Shown here: piece by piece, positions 26,227 to 37,928 of the stretch
Numbering within the stretch: the first letter of the stretch is position 1
How the letters are laid out: each line of letters opens with the position of its first letter
Source: Paraburkholderia susongensis
GTDB lineage: Bacteria > Pseudomonadota > Gammaproteobacteria > Burkholderiales > Burkholderiaceae
NCBI RefSeq assembly: GCF_900177725.1
Contig: NZ_FXAT01000009.1
Location: forward strand, 205,693 to 269,692
Direction: 5' to 3'
Length of the DNA: 64,000 nt
Translations under genes and position numbers: made by a program
The notes under the pieces: generated by a model
Database searches by the model: none
The model's input: the letters and a program-made list of their open reading frames with translations, nothing else
What the model was told of the DNA's origin: nothing

Positions 26227-27147
26227 GTGTCAGAAACCTCTCCCAGCCTGCTCGCGGGCTTACTGCCAAGCCGCTTCGCAAGCGGCTTCGGTCTCGCGTT
26301 CGCCAGCCTGCCCGCTGGCCTGCAGATCGCCTTCGCGATCGTGTTCGGCCTCGTGATCGGCAGCTTTCTGAACGTGGTCGTGCATCGATTGCCCATCATG
26401 CTGGAGCGCGCCTGGCGCGAGGAAATCAGCGAGACCGGCGACACGCCGCCGCCGGAAGACGGCCTGCCGGCGCGCTACAACCTGTGGGTGCCGCGCAGCG
26501 CGTGCCCGCATTGCGGTCACGTGCTGAGCGCGTGGGAGAACCTGCCGGTCCTCAGCTACATCGTGTTGCGCGGACGCTGCTCCGCTTGCGGGCAGCATGT
26601 GAGCCTGCGCTATCCGCTGCTCGAAATTGCGAGCGCCGCATTCGCGGCGCTCGCGCTCGCGGTGTTCGGCCCGACCTTGATGGCGCTCGCCGCGTTCGGT
26701 CTGTGCGCGGCTCTGCTCACCATGAGCGCGATCGACATCGACACGCACCTGCTGCCCGATTCGATGACGCTGCCGCTCTTGTGGGCAGGCCTCATCGTCA
26801 ATTTCAACGGCCTGTTCACGAATCTGCACGATGCGGTGCTCGGCGCGATCTTCGGTTACCTCACGCTGTGGGCCGTGCATTGGGTGTTCCGTCTCGTGCG
26901 CGGTGTCGAAGGCATGGGCTACGGCGATTTCAAATTGCTGGCTGCCCTCGGTGCCTGGCTCGGTTGGACAGCGTTGCCGCAAATCGTGCTGATCGCGGCG
27001 GTGAGCGGTGCGCTGGTCGGCCTCGCGGCGACGTGGGGCGGCCGCATGCGCTTCGAGGAGCCGCTGCCGTTCGGGCCGTTTCTCGCCGCGGGCGGTGCGC
27101 TCACGCTGTTTGTCGGCACACCGCTTTATCTGGCTCTGGGAGGCTGA
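26227..27147 (+). CDS. pilD: Prepilin leader peptidase/N-methyltransferase
   Basis: About 306 residues. This inner-membrane aspartic protease cleaves type IV prepilins and methylates the new N-terminus. The cytoplasmic loop carries a four-Cys zinc site (SACPHCGH...GRCSACG), and the two catalytic aspartates are in AIDIDTHLLPD and GMGYGDFK. The start is uncertain: GTG 26227 gives a sensible N-terminus but has no clear ribosome site; an earlier TTG lies inside pilC. Major pilin genes are not in the window. Confidence 0.9.
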   Translation: MSETSPSLLAGLLPSRFASGFGLAFASLPAGLQIAFAIVFGLVIGSFLNVVVHRLPIMLERAWREEISETGDTPPPEDGLPARYNLWVPRSACPHCGHVLSAWENLPVLSYIVLRGRCSACGQHVSLRYPLLEIASAAFAALALAVFGPTLMALAAFGLCAALLTMSAIDIDTHLLPDSMTLPLLWAGLIVNFNGLFTNLHDAVLGAIFGYLTLWAVHWVFRLVRGVEGMGYGDFKLLAALGAWLGWTALPQIVLIAAVSGALVGLAATWGGRMRFEEPLPFGPFLAAGGALTLFVGTPLYLALGG

Positions 27148-27150
27148 CGC

Positions 27151-27753
27151 ATGTTCGTTGTGGGACTGACCGGCGGCATCGGCAGCGGCAAATCGACGGT
27201 GGCGAATCTTTTTGCCGCGCGCGGTGTGCCGCTCGTCGACACGGACGTGATCGCGCATCGCATCACGGCGCCGCATGGTATCGCGATGCCGCACATCGCC
27301 GCCGAATTCGGCGCCGAGTTCGTCGCGGCCGACGGCTCGCTCGATCGCGCACGCATGCGCACGCTCGTGTTCAGCGACGAAACGGCACGCAAACGTCTCG
27401 AAGGCATCACGCATCCGCTGATTCGCGCGGAAACCGAGCGCGAAGAGCGCGAAGCGCAAGGGCCGTACGTGATCGTCGTGGTGCCGTTGCTGGTCGAATC
27501 CGGAACATGGAAGGGTCGCGTGAATCGCGTGCTGACCGTCGATTGCAGCGTCGAGACGCAGATCGCGCGCGTGATGAGCCGCAACGGCTTCAGCGGCGAC
27601 CAGGTGCTCGCGATCATCGCGCGCCAGGCCACACGCGAAGCACGCCTCGCCGCGGCCGACGACGTGATCGACAACGACAACGCGCCGCTCGAGGCACTCG
27701 AGGCGCAGGTGGACGCGCGGCATCGCGCGTACCTCTCGCTCGCGCACGGGTGA
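27151..27753 (+). CDS. coaE: Dephospho-CoA kinase
   Basis: A 200-residue P-loop kinase catalysing the last step of coenzyme A synthesis. GGIGSGKST lies at 8-16 and the DTDVIAH substrate motif at about 30-36. It begins 3 bp after the pilD stop, so it is co-transcribed with the pilus genes, as in Pseudomonas and Neisseria. Confidence 0.95.
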   Translation: MFVVGLTGGIGSGKSTVANLFAARGVPLVDTDVIAHRITAPHGIAMPHIAAEFGAEFVAADGSLDRARMRTLVFSDETARKRLEGITHPLIRAETEREEREAQGPYVIVVVPLLVESGTWKGRVNRVLTVDCSVETQIARVMSRNGFSGDQVLAIIARQATREARLAAADDVIDNDNAPLEALEAQVDARHRAYLSLAHG

Positions 27754-28180
27754 ACCGCCTCCCAACGCTGCACGTCCACCGGGAAGCCGCGTAAGCAGCG
27801 CATGCGGATCGCAGGGATGTATCGCGCAGACACGTATCGCACCTACGCGTGCAGCACGCACCCTCAATCCGTACACGGCACACATGCACACGTTCGAACG
27901 AAATGCGCCCGAAGCTCGAGACGCGATGCAACCGAAACACGACCGCCCCACAAACGCGGCGCAAGTGCGGCACAAACCAACCTCAAACAAAGACCTCGCG
28001 CGAATCCTTGCCTACACATTGAACTTTGCGCGCGCCCGCGAGCCGAACCGCTCAGAACCATCGTGAACTCACGAAAAAAGTTGCGAAAGCGCGCTGAAAA
28101 AGTGCGTGATTGCCTGGGTAGTCCCACCGCATTAGAATGTTCTGCATTCCCGTCACCGACCACGCCCGAGGCGAGCCCGC
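27754..28180 (+). other. Spacer between coaE and zapD
   Basis: No gene is visible in these 427 bp; an open frame at 27802-28209 lacks a ribosome site and resembles no family. The right end carries the zapD promoter. Confidence 0.5.
28110..28138 (+). promoter_or_regulatory. zapD promoter
   Basis: TTGCCT (28110-28115) and TAGAAT (28133-28138) are separated by 17 bp and lie 42 bp before the zapD start. Confidence 0.6.
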
Positions 28181-28936
28181 TTGATTCTTTACGAGTACCC
28201 CTTCAATGAGCGAATCCGGACGCTGTTGCGCCTCGAAGATCTGTTCGAGCGCTTCACGTTCTTTCTGACTCAGGAAGACGCCAGGGAACATCACGTCGCG
28301 CTGACAACGTTGTTCGAAATCTCCGAAGTTGCGGGTCGCGCGGATCTGAAGTCCGATCTGATGAAAGAGCTCGAACGGCAGCGGCAGACGCTCGCACCGT
28401 TTCGCGGCAATCCGGGAATCGAGCAGAACGCGCTGGAAGCGGTGCTCGGAGAAATAGAACAAACCCTCGCGGGGCTCGCGCAGATGCAGGGCAAAACCGG
28501 CCAGCATCTTGCAGACAACGAGTGGCTCGCGAGCATTCGCAGCCGCGCCATCATCCCGGGCGGCACCTGCAAATTCGATCTGCCGTCCTACTACGCGTGG
28601 CAGCAGCTTCATCCCGATCAGCGTCGTCAGGACATCGCCAAATGGGTGACGCCGCTCCTGCCGCTACGCGATGCGGCGGCCATCGTGCTGCGTCTTGCGC
28701 GCGAATCCGGCCAGGCATCGAAGGTGATGGCGATGCAAGGCAGCTATCAGCAGATGCTCTCAGGCCGCTCGTATCAATTGATGCAGGTTCGTGTGGCACC
28801 TGAATTGCGGGTGATTCCCGAAGCGAGCGCCAACAAGTACATGCTGTGGGTGCGCTTCACGGTGCAGGACGGCGATCTGCGGCCGCGTGCGGTCGACGTC
28901 GACGTGCCGTTCCAGCTCACGCTTTGCAGCCTGTAG
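28181..28936 (+). CDS. zapD: Cell division protein ZapD
   Basis: A 251-residue cytoplasmic protein (formerly DUF1342/YacF) that cross-links FtsZ filaments and stabilises the Z ring. It starts ILYEYPFNERIRTLLRLEDL, the family signature, with TTG as start codon. It stands with coaE and yacG as in enterobacteria. Its client FtsZ is encoded 9 kb downstream in the dcw cluster. Confidence 0.93.
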   Translation: MILYEYPFNERIRTLLRLEDLFERFTFFLTQEDAREHHVALTTLFEISEVAGRADLKSDLMKELERQRQTLAPFRGNPGIEQNALEAVLGEIEQTLAGLAQMQGKTGQHLADNEWLASIRSRAIIPGGTCKFDLPSYYAWQQLHPDQRRQDIAKWVTPLLPLRDAAAIVLRLARESGQASKVMAMQGSYQQMLSGRSYQLMQVRVAPELRVIPEASANKYMLWVRFTVQDGDLRPRAVDVDVPFQLTLCSL

Positions 28937-29049
28937 ACGGCCGCCAACTTTCAATAGCCCAATCCAGATCCTGGGAACGCGCCTTTGAAGCGGCGCGAAA
29001 TAGCCCTATATTCCTTACTTGTTCCGTTTGCGATTGACTGTCCGACCGT

Positions 29050-29247
29050 ATGCCTACCGTCGTCAAATGCCCTACCTGCGGTAAAGATGTCCGCTGGACC
29101 CCTGAAAACCGCTTTCGTCCTTTTTGCTCCGAGCGCTGCAAGCAGATCGATCTCGGCGCGTGGGCCGCTGAAAAATACAAGATCGGCGGCAATGAGCAGG
29201 AAGCGTCGTCCGATGAAACATCTCGTGACGATTACAACCCGCATTGA
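29050..29247 (+). CDS. yacG: DNA gyrase inhibitor YacG
   Basis: A 65-residue zinc-finger protein with a four-cysteine site (KCPTCGK and RPFCSERCKQIDLG). In E. coli YacG binds GyrB and blocks its DNA binding. It follows zapD by 113 bp. A GC-rich hairpin (29315-29339) lies downstream. Confidence 0.92.
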   Translation: MPTVVKCPTCGKDVRWTPENRFRPFCSERCKQIDLGAWAAEKYKIGGNEQEASSDETSRDDYNPH

Positions 29248-29314
29248 GCCTCGCTCGCTGAGCGCCGCGTATTGTTTGGCCTGTTGAGCGCGGGCCGCAG
29301 AGAGAGCCGCGCCA

Positions 29315-29339
29315 CGGCCCCTGAAACCAGAAGGGGCCG
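29315..29339. terminator. GC-rich hairpin after yacG
   Basis: Perfect 8-bp stem CGGCCCCT / AGGGGCCG with a 9-nt loop, no T-run. It may contribute to 3' end formation of the zapD-yacG message. Confidence 0.3.
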
Positions 29340-29362
29340 CTAAAAGACCAGCAAAAGGGCCA

Positions 29363-29406
29363 TAAAAAACACGCGGGCGGGCCTGCTCGCACAGCGCCCG
29401 CCCGCG
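29363..29406 (-). terminator. Terminator of the mutT-DUF815 operon
   Basis: On the minus strand, CGCGGGCGGGC / GCCCGCCCGCG is followed within two bases by six T residues. It lies 24 bp past the Nudix gene. Confidence 0.8.
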
Positions 29407-29429
29407 TGGTCTTGCTGATGACTCGCTGG

Positions 29430-29864
29430 CTACGTCTTCTCAGCCGCAAGCCACTCCAGCACCGGAATCGTCGCCGGCAGCAGCGGCGAAACCTCGGCGG
29501 GCAAGCTCTGCCACACGAAGGCCTGGCCCTCGCGCCCGTGCGGTTCCCCCGACCACTGCGTCACCTTGCAGAAGAAAAGCCGCACATAGGCGTGCGGATA
29601 ATCGTGTTCGAGCGTGTGCCACAAATGACTCGCCTCGACCTCGATCCCAAGCTCCTCATGCAGCTCGCGCGCGAGCGCGGCCTCGACAGACTCGCCCGCT
29701 TCCAGCTTGCCGCCCGGAAACTCCCAGTAGCCCTCGTACGGCTTGCCCGCCGGACGCTGCGCGAGCAGATAGCGCCCGTCCGGCTGAACCAGCACGCCGA
29801 CCGCGACTTCGGTGACCGGACGGGCCGCGCCGTTTTTGCCCGCGTTTTTGCTCGCCTCGCTCAT
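29430..29864 (-). CDS. mutT: MutT-type Nudix hydrolase
   Basis: A 144-residue Nudix protein, probably cleaving 8-oxo-dGTP or related nucleotides to limit mutations. The Nudix box begins GGKLEAGESVE and ends RELHEELGIE. The N-terminus has VAVGVLVQPDGRYLLAQRPAGKP-type sequence typical of MutT. Start overlaps the DUF815 gene stop by 4 bp. Specificity is inferred from similarity. Confidence 0.85.
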   Translation of the reverse strand: MSEASKNAGKNGAARPVTEVAVGVLVQPDGRYLLAQRPAGKPYEGYWEFPGGKLEAGESVEAALARELHEELGIEVEASHLWHTLEHDYPHAYVRLFFCKVTQWSGEPHGREGQAFVWQSLPAEVSPLLPATIPVLEWLAAEKT

Positions 29865-30730
29865 GCCGGCGTCTTACGGCCGGACCAGTCGCGCGCGAAC
29901 TGCCACGCCACCCGTCCCGAGCGCGACCCGCGTTCGAGTGCCCACACCAGCGCGTCGCCGCGCGCCGCCTCGATTTCGGCGTCGTCGCAGCCGAAATGCC
30001 GCAGCCAGTGCGCGATGATCGTCAGATAGTCGTCCTGCTTGAACGGATAGAAGCTCACCCACAGCCCGAAACGCTCGGACAGCGAAATCTTCTCCTCGAC
30101 CAGTTCACCGGGATGAATCTCGCCATCCGACGTGTGCTTGTATGTCTCGTTGTCGCTCATGTACTCGGGCAGCAGATGGCGGCGGTTCGACGTCGCGTAG
30201 ATGAGCACGTTGTCCGACTGCGCGGCGACCGAGCCGTCGAGCGCGACCTTCAGCGCCTTGTAGCCCGACTCGCCGTCTTCGAACGACAGGTCGTCGCAGA
30301 ACACGACGAAGCGCTCCGGCCGCATCGAGATCAGATCGACGATGTCGCCGAGATCGTGCAGATCGTCCTTGTCCACTTCGATCAGGCGCAGACCGTCTTT
30401 CGCGTACGCATTCAGGCACGCCTTGATCAGCGACGACTTGCCGGTGCCGCGCGCGCCCGTCAGCAGCACGTTGTTGGCCGGCTGCTTGTGCACGAACTGG
30501 CGTGTGTTCTGCTCGATCAGCCCTTTCTGGCGATCGATATTCTGCAGGTCGTCGAGCGTGATCGACGAAATCGCGGATACCGGTTGCAGGTAGCCGCGCC
30601 CCTGGCGCTTGCGCCAGCGAAAAGCGACCGCGGCCGACCAGTCGATGTCCGGCGCTGCAGGGGGAAGCATCGCTTCCAGGCGGCCGAGCACGGCTTCGGC
30701 CCGGGTCAAAAACTGTTCGAGTTTGTCCAT
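29861..30730 (-). CDS. DUF815 family AAA+-like ATPase
   Basis: A 289-residue ATP-binding protein. A Walker A motif GARGTGKSS lies near residue 90, followed by a Walker B-like FVVFCDDLSF and a sensor-like LIYATSNRRHL. The DUF815 family has no established role. The start at 30730 (MDKLEQFLTRAEAVL) fits the family. It is coupled to mutT by a 4-bp overlap and lies 110 bp after argJ. Confidence 0.85.
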   Translation of the reverse strand: MDKLEQFLTRAEAVLGRLEAMLPPAAPDIDWSAAVAFRWRKRQGRGYLQPVSAISSITLDDLQNIDRQKGLIEQNTRQFVHKQPANNVLLTGARGTGKSSLIKACLNAYAKDGLRLIEVDKDDLHDLGDIVDLISMRPERFVVFCDDLSFEDGESGYKALKVALDGSVAAQSDNVLIYATSNRRHLLPEYMSDNETYKHTSDGEIHPGELVEEKISLSERFGLWVSFYPFKQDDYLTIIAHWLRHFGCDDAEIEAARGDALVWALERGSRSGRVAWQFARDWSGRKTPA

Positions 30731-30840
30731 GGCGGTGAAATGAGCGGCCCGAGGCCGCGGAATGACCGAATCGGACCGGATCGCGAACCGCTCACGAAGC
30801 CGCCTGCGAAGCGGCCCGGAATCGGATTCGCGAAGCGGAT

Positions 30841-32082
30841 TTACGAACGATAGTCGGCGTTGATGCTCACGTAGTCGTGCGACAGATCGCAAGTCCAGAT
30901 CGTGGCTTGCGCATTGCCGCGGCCGAGCACGACGCGAATGCCGATCTCGCTCTTTTTCATGACGCGCTGGCCGTCTTCTTCACGGTAGGCCGGATTGCGG
31001 CCGCCGGCGGTGGCGACCAGCACGTCGTCGAGATACAGATCGATTTTGCCGACGTCGAGATCGTCCACGCCGGCATAGCCGATGGCCGCCAGAATGCGGC
31101 CGAGGTTCGGGTCCGATGCATAGAAGGCCGTCTTCACGAGCGGCGAGTGGCCGATCGCATACGCGATCTGGCGGCATTCGCCGACGCTCGAGCCGCCCTC
31201 GACATGCACGGTCATGAATTTGGTCGCGCCTTCGCCGTCGCGCACGATCAGTTGCGCGAGCGTCTGGGCGACTTCGGTCACCGCGTCGCGCAGCGCTGCA
31301 TAAGCGGGCGAATCGGTGGACGTGATCGCCGGCAGGCTCGATTTGCCCGAGGCGATCAGGATGAACGAATCGTTGGTCGACGTATCGCCATCGATCGTGA
31401 TGCAGTTGAACGAGCGGTCCGCGACGTGCTTCACGAGCTCGTCGAGCACCGGCTGCGCAACACTCGCATCGAACGCGAGGAAACCGAGCATGGTCGCCAT
31501 GTTCGGCTTGATCATGCCCGCGCCCTTGCTGATACCGGTCAACGTGACCGTGTGACCGTCTATCGTGACCTGGCGCGACGCGGCCTTCGGCAGCGTGTCG
31601 GTGGTCATGATCGCCTGCGCGGCGTCGTGCCAGTTCGCTTCCTTGCGATTTGCGAGCGCGGCCGGCAGGCCGGCCTTCAGACGACCGACCGGCAGCGGCT
31701 CGAGAATCACGCCCGTCGAGAACGGCAGCACCTGCTCGGGCGCGATGTCAACGAGACGCGCAAGCTCCGCGCAGGTTTCGCGCGCATGCGCGAGGCCCGG
31801 CTCGCCGGTGCCCGCATTCGCGTTGCCGGTATTGACCACGAGCGCGCGAATCGGCTTGCCGCCCGCTCGCACGCGCTGCAGGTTCTCGCGGCACACGGTG
31901 ACAGGCGCCGCGCAGAAACGGTTCTGCGTGAACACGCCGCCTACCGTCGCGCCTTCGGCGACGGAAATGACGAGCACGTCCTTGCGGTTCGGCTTGCGGA
32001 TATTCGCCTCCGCCCAGCCGAGCGTGACGCCGGCGACAGGATGGAGTTGAGCGGGATCGATCGAGGGAAAGTTGACAGCCAT
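30841..32082 (-). CDS. argJ: Bifunctional glutamate N-acetyltransferase/amino-acid acetyltransferase ArgJ
   Basis: The 413-residue enzyme of the cyclic arginine pathway transfers acetyl from N-acetylornithine to glutamate; many versions also use acetyl-CoA. The proenzyme self-cleaves before the Thr in KPNMATMLGF, giving alpha and beta chains; that motif is at about 188-197. Oxyanion-hole and catalytic residues of the family appear intact. It follows secA by 198 bp. Confidence 0.95.
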   Translation of the reverse strand: MAVNFPSIDPAQLHPVAGVTLGWAEANIRKPNRKDVLVISVAEGATVGGVFTQNRFCAAPVTVCRENLQRVRAGGKPIRALVVNTGNANAGTGEPGLAHARETCAELARLVDIAPEQVLPFSTGVILEPLPVGRLKAGLPAALANRKEANWHDAAQAIMTTDTLPKAASRQVTIDGHTVTLTGISKGAGMIKPNMATMLGFLAFDASVAQPVLDELVKHVADRSFNCITIDGDTSTNDSFILIASGKSSLPAITSTDSPAYAALRDAVTEVAQTLAQLIVRDGEGATKFMTVHVEGGSSVGECRQIAYAIGHSPLVKTAFYASDPNLGRILAAIGYAGVDDLDVGKIDLYLDDVLVATAGGRNPAYREEDGQRVMKKSEIGIRVVLGRGNAQATIWTCDLSHDYVSINADYRS

Positions 32083-32246
32083 GGTCGCGACCTGTCGAAG
32101 AAAATGCCGGCGGGCGCCGGCATCAGGGAAACGGAACTGATGACCCGGGTGTGTTGCCGGGCCATCTGCGAAATCAAGGACAAAGCTGCGCGTAAAAACG
32201 AAACGGCGAACGAAACGGCGAACGACACAACAAACGGCACAGCGAC

Positions 32247-32276
32247 GATGCGGCGCGCCCGATGGCGCGCCGCATC
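32247..32276 (-). terminator. Perfect 13-bp hairpin after secA
   Basis: GATGCGGCGCGCC / GGCGCGCCGCATC with a 4-nt loop sits 5 bp beyond the secA stop. No T-run follows, so it may be an mRNA-stabilising 3' end or need other factors. Confidence 0.45.
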
Positions 32277-32280
32277 TACA

Positions 32281-35097
<2,817 letters not shown>

Positions 35098-35387
35098 CGG
35101 ATCGGGGTGTCTGCGTCGCGGCTTCGGCTGGCTTGCGGCGTGCGATTCGGGCACGCACGCGCCTGGGTCGGTAGGGCCTCGGCCGCTTGGTCCAAGAGTG
35201 AATTCGAATCGGGCATTCTAGCACGCGCGTCCGGCTGCGCTTGTGTCGGCGGTGCGACGGCACGGGCCCTTCGAGGCCCGCCCGGCAACCTCCGGCGACT
35301 CGTCGCAGGCCGGATCCGCGAGGTGCCCGCGCGGTACAATCACGGCGTAAACGCGCATGGTGCGCGCTCACGCCTTTAACTTCAAAC

Positions 35388-35870
35388 ATGAGCCGTTTTC
35401 CGTCCTTTTCAAGGCCGCCGAGGCAGTTCGATCCGCGCCGCCCACAACCTCTCACCGAGGTGCTGGGCCGCACGGACGCGTTCGCGGCGCTGCGCGCGGG
35501 CGTCGAGCAGATCGCCGCGCTCGAAAAGGATTTGCGCGAGCTGCTGCCCGATTATCTGGCGACGAGCGTCGAGCCAGGCTTCATCAAGGAAGGTGTGCTG
35601 GCCCTCTTTGCCGGGCACAACGCGCTCGCGGCGCGGTTGCGGCATCTCGAACCGCGGCTGTTGTCGGATTTGCAGCAGCGCGGTTGGCCCGTTCATGCGC
35701 TGAAGATTCGCGTGCGGCCGCAGCCGGCCAAGGAGCCGCCACCGGTCAAGCAGGCGCGCATGACGCCGGCCGGCGCGGACGCATTGCAGGCGCTCAGCGA
35801 ATCGCTCGCGCCGTCGCCGCTGCAGGAGGCGCTGGCGCGCATGGCGGCCCGGCATCGGCGCAAGCGCTGA
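35388..35870 (+). CDS. dciA: DciA-type replicative helicase loader (DUF721)
   Basis: A 160-residue protein with a DUF721/DciA domain at about 15-115 and a basic, Pro/Lys-rich tail ending ARHRRKR. DciA is the ancestral loader/operator of DnaB helicase in bacteria that lack DnaC, which fits Burkholderia. The start at 35388 (MSRFPSFSRPPR) is preferred; the frame is open further upstream. A TACAAT at 35335-35340 may be its -10. It is convergent with lpxC across a shared terminator. Confidence 0.8.
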   Translation: MSRFPSFSRPPRQFDPRRPQPLTEVLGRTDAFAALRAGVEQIAALEKDLRELLPDYLATSVEPGFIKEGVLALFAGHNALAARLRHLEPRLLSDLQQRGWPVHALKIRVRPQPAKEPPPVKQARMTPAGADALQALSESLAPSPLQEALARMAARHRRKR

Positions 35871-35900
35871 CCCGCCCGCCAGCCGCTAAAACGCTGGACG

Positions 35901-35928
35901 AAAAAAACGGCCCGATGGGCCGTTTTTT
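35901..35928. terminator. Bidirectional terminator between dciA and lpxC
   Basis: AAAAAACGGCCC / GGGCCGTTTTTT with loop GAT, usable from both strands. Confidence 0.92.
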
Positions 35929-35967
35929 CATGCGCAAGCCTCGAGCAAACGAGGCCGCCCGCTGGCG

Positions 35968-36885
35968 TTATGCGAACGCCGTCTGCGTTTCGTACGCGAA
36001 ACCGCGCGGTGCTTTCTGCGTGTCGTCGAAAGTAACGATTTCGTACGCATCTTCGTGCGCGAGTAACTCGCGCAGCAGCGCATTGTTCAGACCGTGGCCC
36101 GATTTGTACGCGGTGTACGACGCCAGCAACGGATGGCCGACCACATACAGGTCGCCGATCGCGTCGAGCATCTTGTGCTTCACGAACTCGTCGTCGTAAC
36201 GCAGGCCGTCGTTGTTGAGGATGCGGTACTCGTCGAGCACGATCGCGTTGTCCATGCTGCCGCCACGCGCGAGGCCGAGTTCGCGCATCATTTCCACTTC
36301 ATGCGCAAAGCCGAACGTGCGGGCGCGCGCGATTTCGCGCACGTACGACGTGTTGGCGAAATCCACTTCGAGCGCCTGGCCGGTTTTATCGACCGCCGGA
36401 TGACGGAAGTCGATCGTGAACTTGAGCTTGAAGCCGAAGTACGGATCGAGGCGCGCGAACTTGTCGCCGTCGCGAATTTCGACCGGCTTCGTAACCTTGA
36501 TGAATTTCTTCGCGGCGTTCTGCTCTTCGATTCCAGCCGACTGGATCAGGAACACGAACGAACCCGCGCTGCCGTCCATGATCGGAATTTCTTCGGCGGT
36601 GACGTCAACGTAAAGGTTGTCGATGCCAAGACCGGCACAGGCGGACATGAGATGCTCGACCGTCGATACGCGCGCGCCGTCTTTCTGCAACACGGAAGCC
36701 AGACGCGTATCGCCAATCGCCATCGCCGACGCAGGAATGTCCACCGGCGTGGGCAAATCCACGCGCGAAAACACGATGCCAGTGTCCGGCGCCGCCGGAC
36801 GGAGCGTCAGGTCGACTTTGCGGCCGGAGTGCAGGCCGATGCCGACAGTCTTGACGATCGATTTGATTGTGCGCTGCTTCAACAT
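35968..36885 (-). CDS. lpxC: UDP-3-O-acyl-N-acetylglucosamine deacetylase
   Basis: A 305-residue zinc amidase catalysing the committed step of lipid A synthesis. Predicted zinc ligands are His78 (VEHLMSA), His237 and Asp241 (KHKMLDAIGD); His264 (SGHGL) is the catalytic histidine. Length and motifs are standard. It lies beyond the dcw cluster, after the peroxiredoxin gene, as in other Betaproteobacteria. Confidence 0.97.
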   Translation of the reverse strand: MLKQRTIKSIVKTVGIGLHSGRKVDLTLRPAAPDTGIVFSRVDLPTPVDIPASAMAIGDTRLASVLQKDGARVSTVEHLMSACAGLGIDNLYVDVTAEEIPIMDGSAGSFVFLIQSAGIEEQNAAKKFIKVTKPVEIRDGDKFARLDPYFGFKLKFTIDFRHPAVDKTGQALEVDFANTSYVREIARARTFGFAHEVEMMRELGLARGGSMDNAIVLDEYRILNNDGLRYDDEFVKHKMLDAIGDLYVVGHPLLASYTAYKSGHGLNNALLRELLAHEDAYEIVTFDDTQKAPRGFAYETQTAFA

Positions 36886-36941
36886 GGTGATCTTCTATTC
36901 GATTGAAAATCCCAATCGGGACTTTTTATTTCATAGCCCGA

Positions 36942-36947
36942 ATTATA
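36942..36947 (-). promoter_or_regulatory. Probable -10 of lpxC
   Basis: A perfect TATAAT on the minus strand lies 57 bp upstream of the lpxC ATG. The -35 region is poor. Confidence 0.45.
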
Positions 36948-37173
36948 CTCCAATACCCTGGGGCGCGTCGTTTCAGGGAACGTATCAATCTGTTTCGCTG
37001 CGTTACCCCGTGGGCGCCGCGAGGGAAAGCGTGACGGGCCGATGCCCCGGAACGGAGGCGTTTCCGGTCATCGGCCCGCGTAACGGCCTGTCACAAAAGC
37101 GTCGCAATCACCGTTGCCATAGTGCCACGCGGCATATGCGCGCAAGCCCGCGGCGAAGGTGCGACGCCAGCAA

Positions 37174-37677
37174 CTAGCTCAACGTAGCGAGAATACTCGC
37201 TGCATCGCTGACTTCAAATTTGCCGGCAGCTTCGACGTTCAGCGTCTTGACCACGCCGTCGTCGACCACCATCGCGTAGCGCTGGGAACGGATTCCCATG
37301 CCGCGCGCCGACAGATCCTGCTCCAGACCGAGCGCCCGTGTGAAAGCCGCACTGCCGTCCGCCATCATGCGCACCTTGCCCGAGGCGTGCAGATCGCGTC
37401 CCCACGCGCCCATCACGAACGCGTCGTTGACGGACACGCACCAGATCTCGTCGATGCCGGCAGCGCGCAACCGCTCGGCGTGCTCGACATAACCCGGTAC
37501 ATGTTTGGCCGAACAGGTCGGCGTGAATGCGCCCGGCAATCCGAAGATCACCACACGCTTGCCCGCCGTCTGTCCGCGCACGTCGAAACTGTTCGGTCCG
37601 ATCGTGCAGCCCGCCCGCTCGTCTTCGACAAACTCGAAGAGCGTCGCGTCGGGCAGCTTGTCACCTGCCTGAATCAT
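37174..37677 (-). CDS. Prx5-type peroxiredoxin
   Basis: A 167-residue thiol peroxidase of the Prx5/redoxin family. The peroxidatic cysteine is Cys55 in GAFTPTCSAKHVP. Two further cysteines (Cys24 and one in EIWCVSVND) exist; whether one resolves is not clear. Electron donor may be glutathione/glutaredoxin, as in related enzymes. It lies 251 bp after ftsZ and 288 bp before lpxC. Confidence 0.88.
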   Translation of the reverse strand: MIQAGDKLPDATLFEFVEDERAGCTIGPNSFDVRGQTAGKRVVIFGLPGAFTPTCSAKHVPGYVEHAERLRAAGIDEIWCVSVNDAFVMGAWGRDLHASGKVRMMADGSAAFTRALGLEQDLSARGMGIRSQRYAMVVDDGVVKTLNVEAAGKFEVSDAASILATLS

Positions 37678-37885
37678 GCTCAGTCCTTTGCATCGATGCG
37701 AAGCACGCTCGCACGTCGTCGTGTCGCAGTGAAATCCAGCATGAGCCCAGCTATAGGCTCAGCCGTCCAGCGGCAGTCGCCTTGTCCGCTTCGCGAATCC
37801 GCAGAGGGCAGTTGCCCCTGCCGCGAATCAGACGATACGCGACCTCTTTGCCGTTCACCCGCCACGCTCGTGCATTCGTCCGCCA

Positions 37886-37904
37886 GCGCTGTTCGACACA
37901 GCGC
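37886..37904 (-). terminator. Hairpin after ftsZ
   Basis: A perfect 7-bp stem GCGCTGT / ACAGCGC with a 5-nt loop lies 24 bp past the ftsZ stop, without a T-run. It may mark the end of the dcw message. Confidence 0.3.
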
Positions 37905-37928
37905 GGCAACGAAAGCCTGCCCGTGCGC

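Noticed and set aside
27802..28209. 135-codon plus-strand frame between coaE and zapD
   Set aside because: No ribosome site, no domain, and it overlaps the zapD promoter and start in another frame.
35107..35379. 90-codon frame between secA and dciA
   Set aside because: It spans the divergent promoter region and lacks family similarity.
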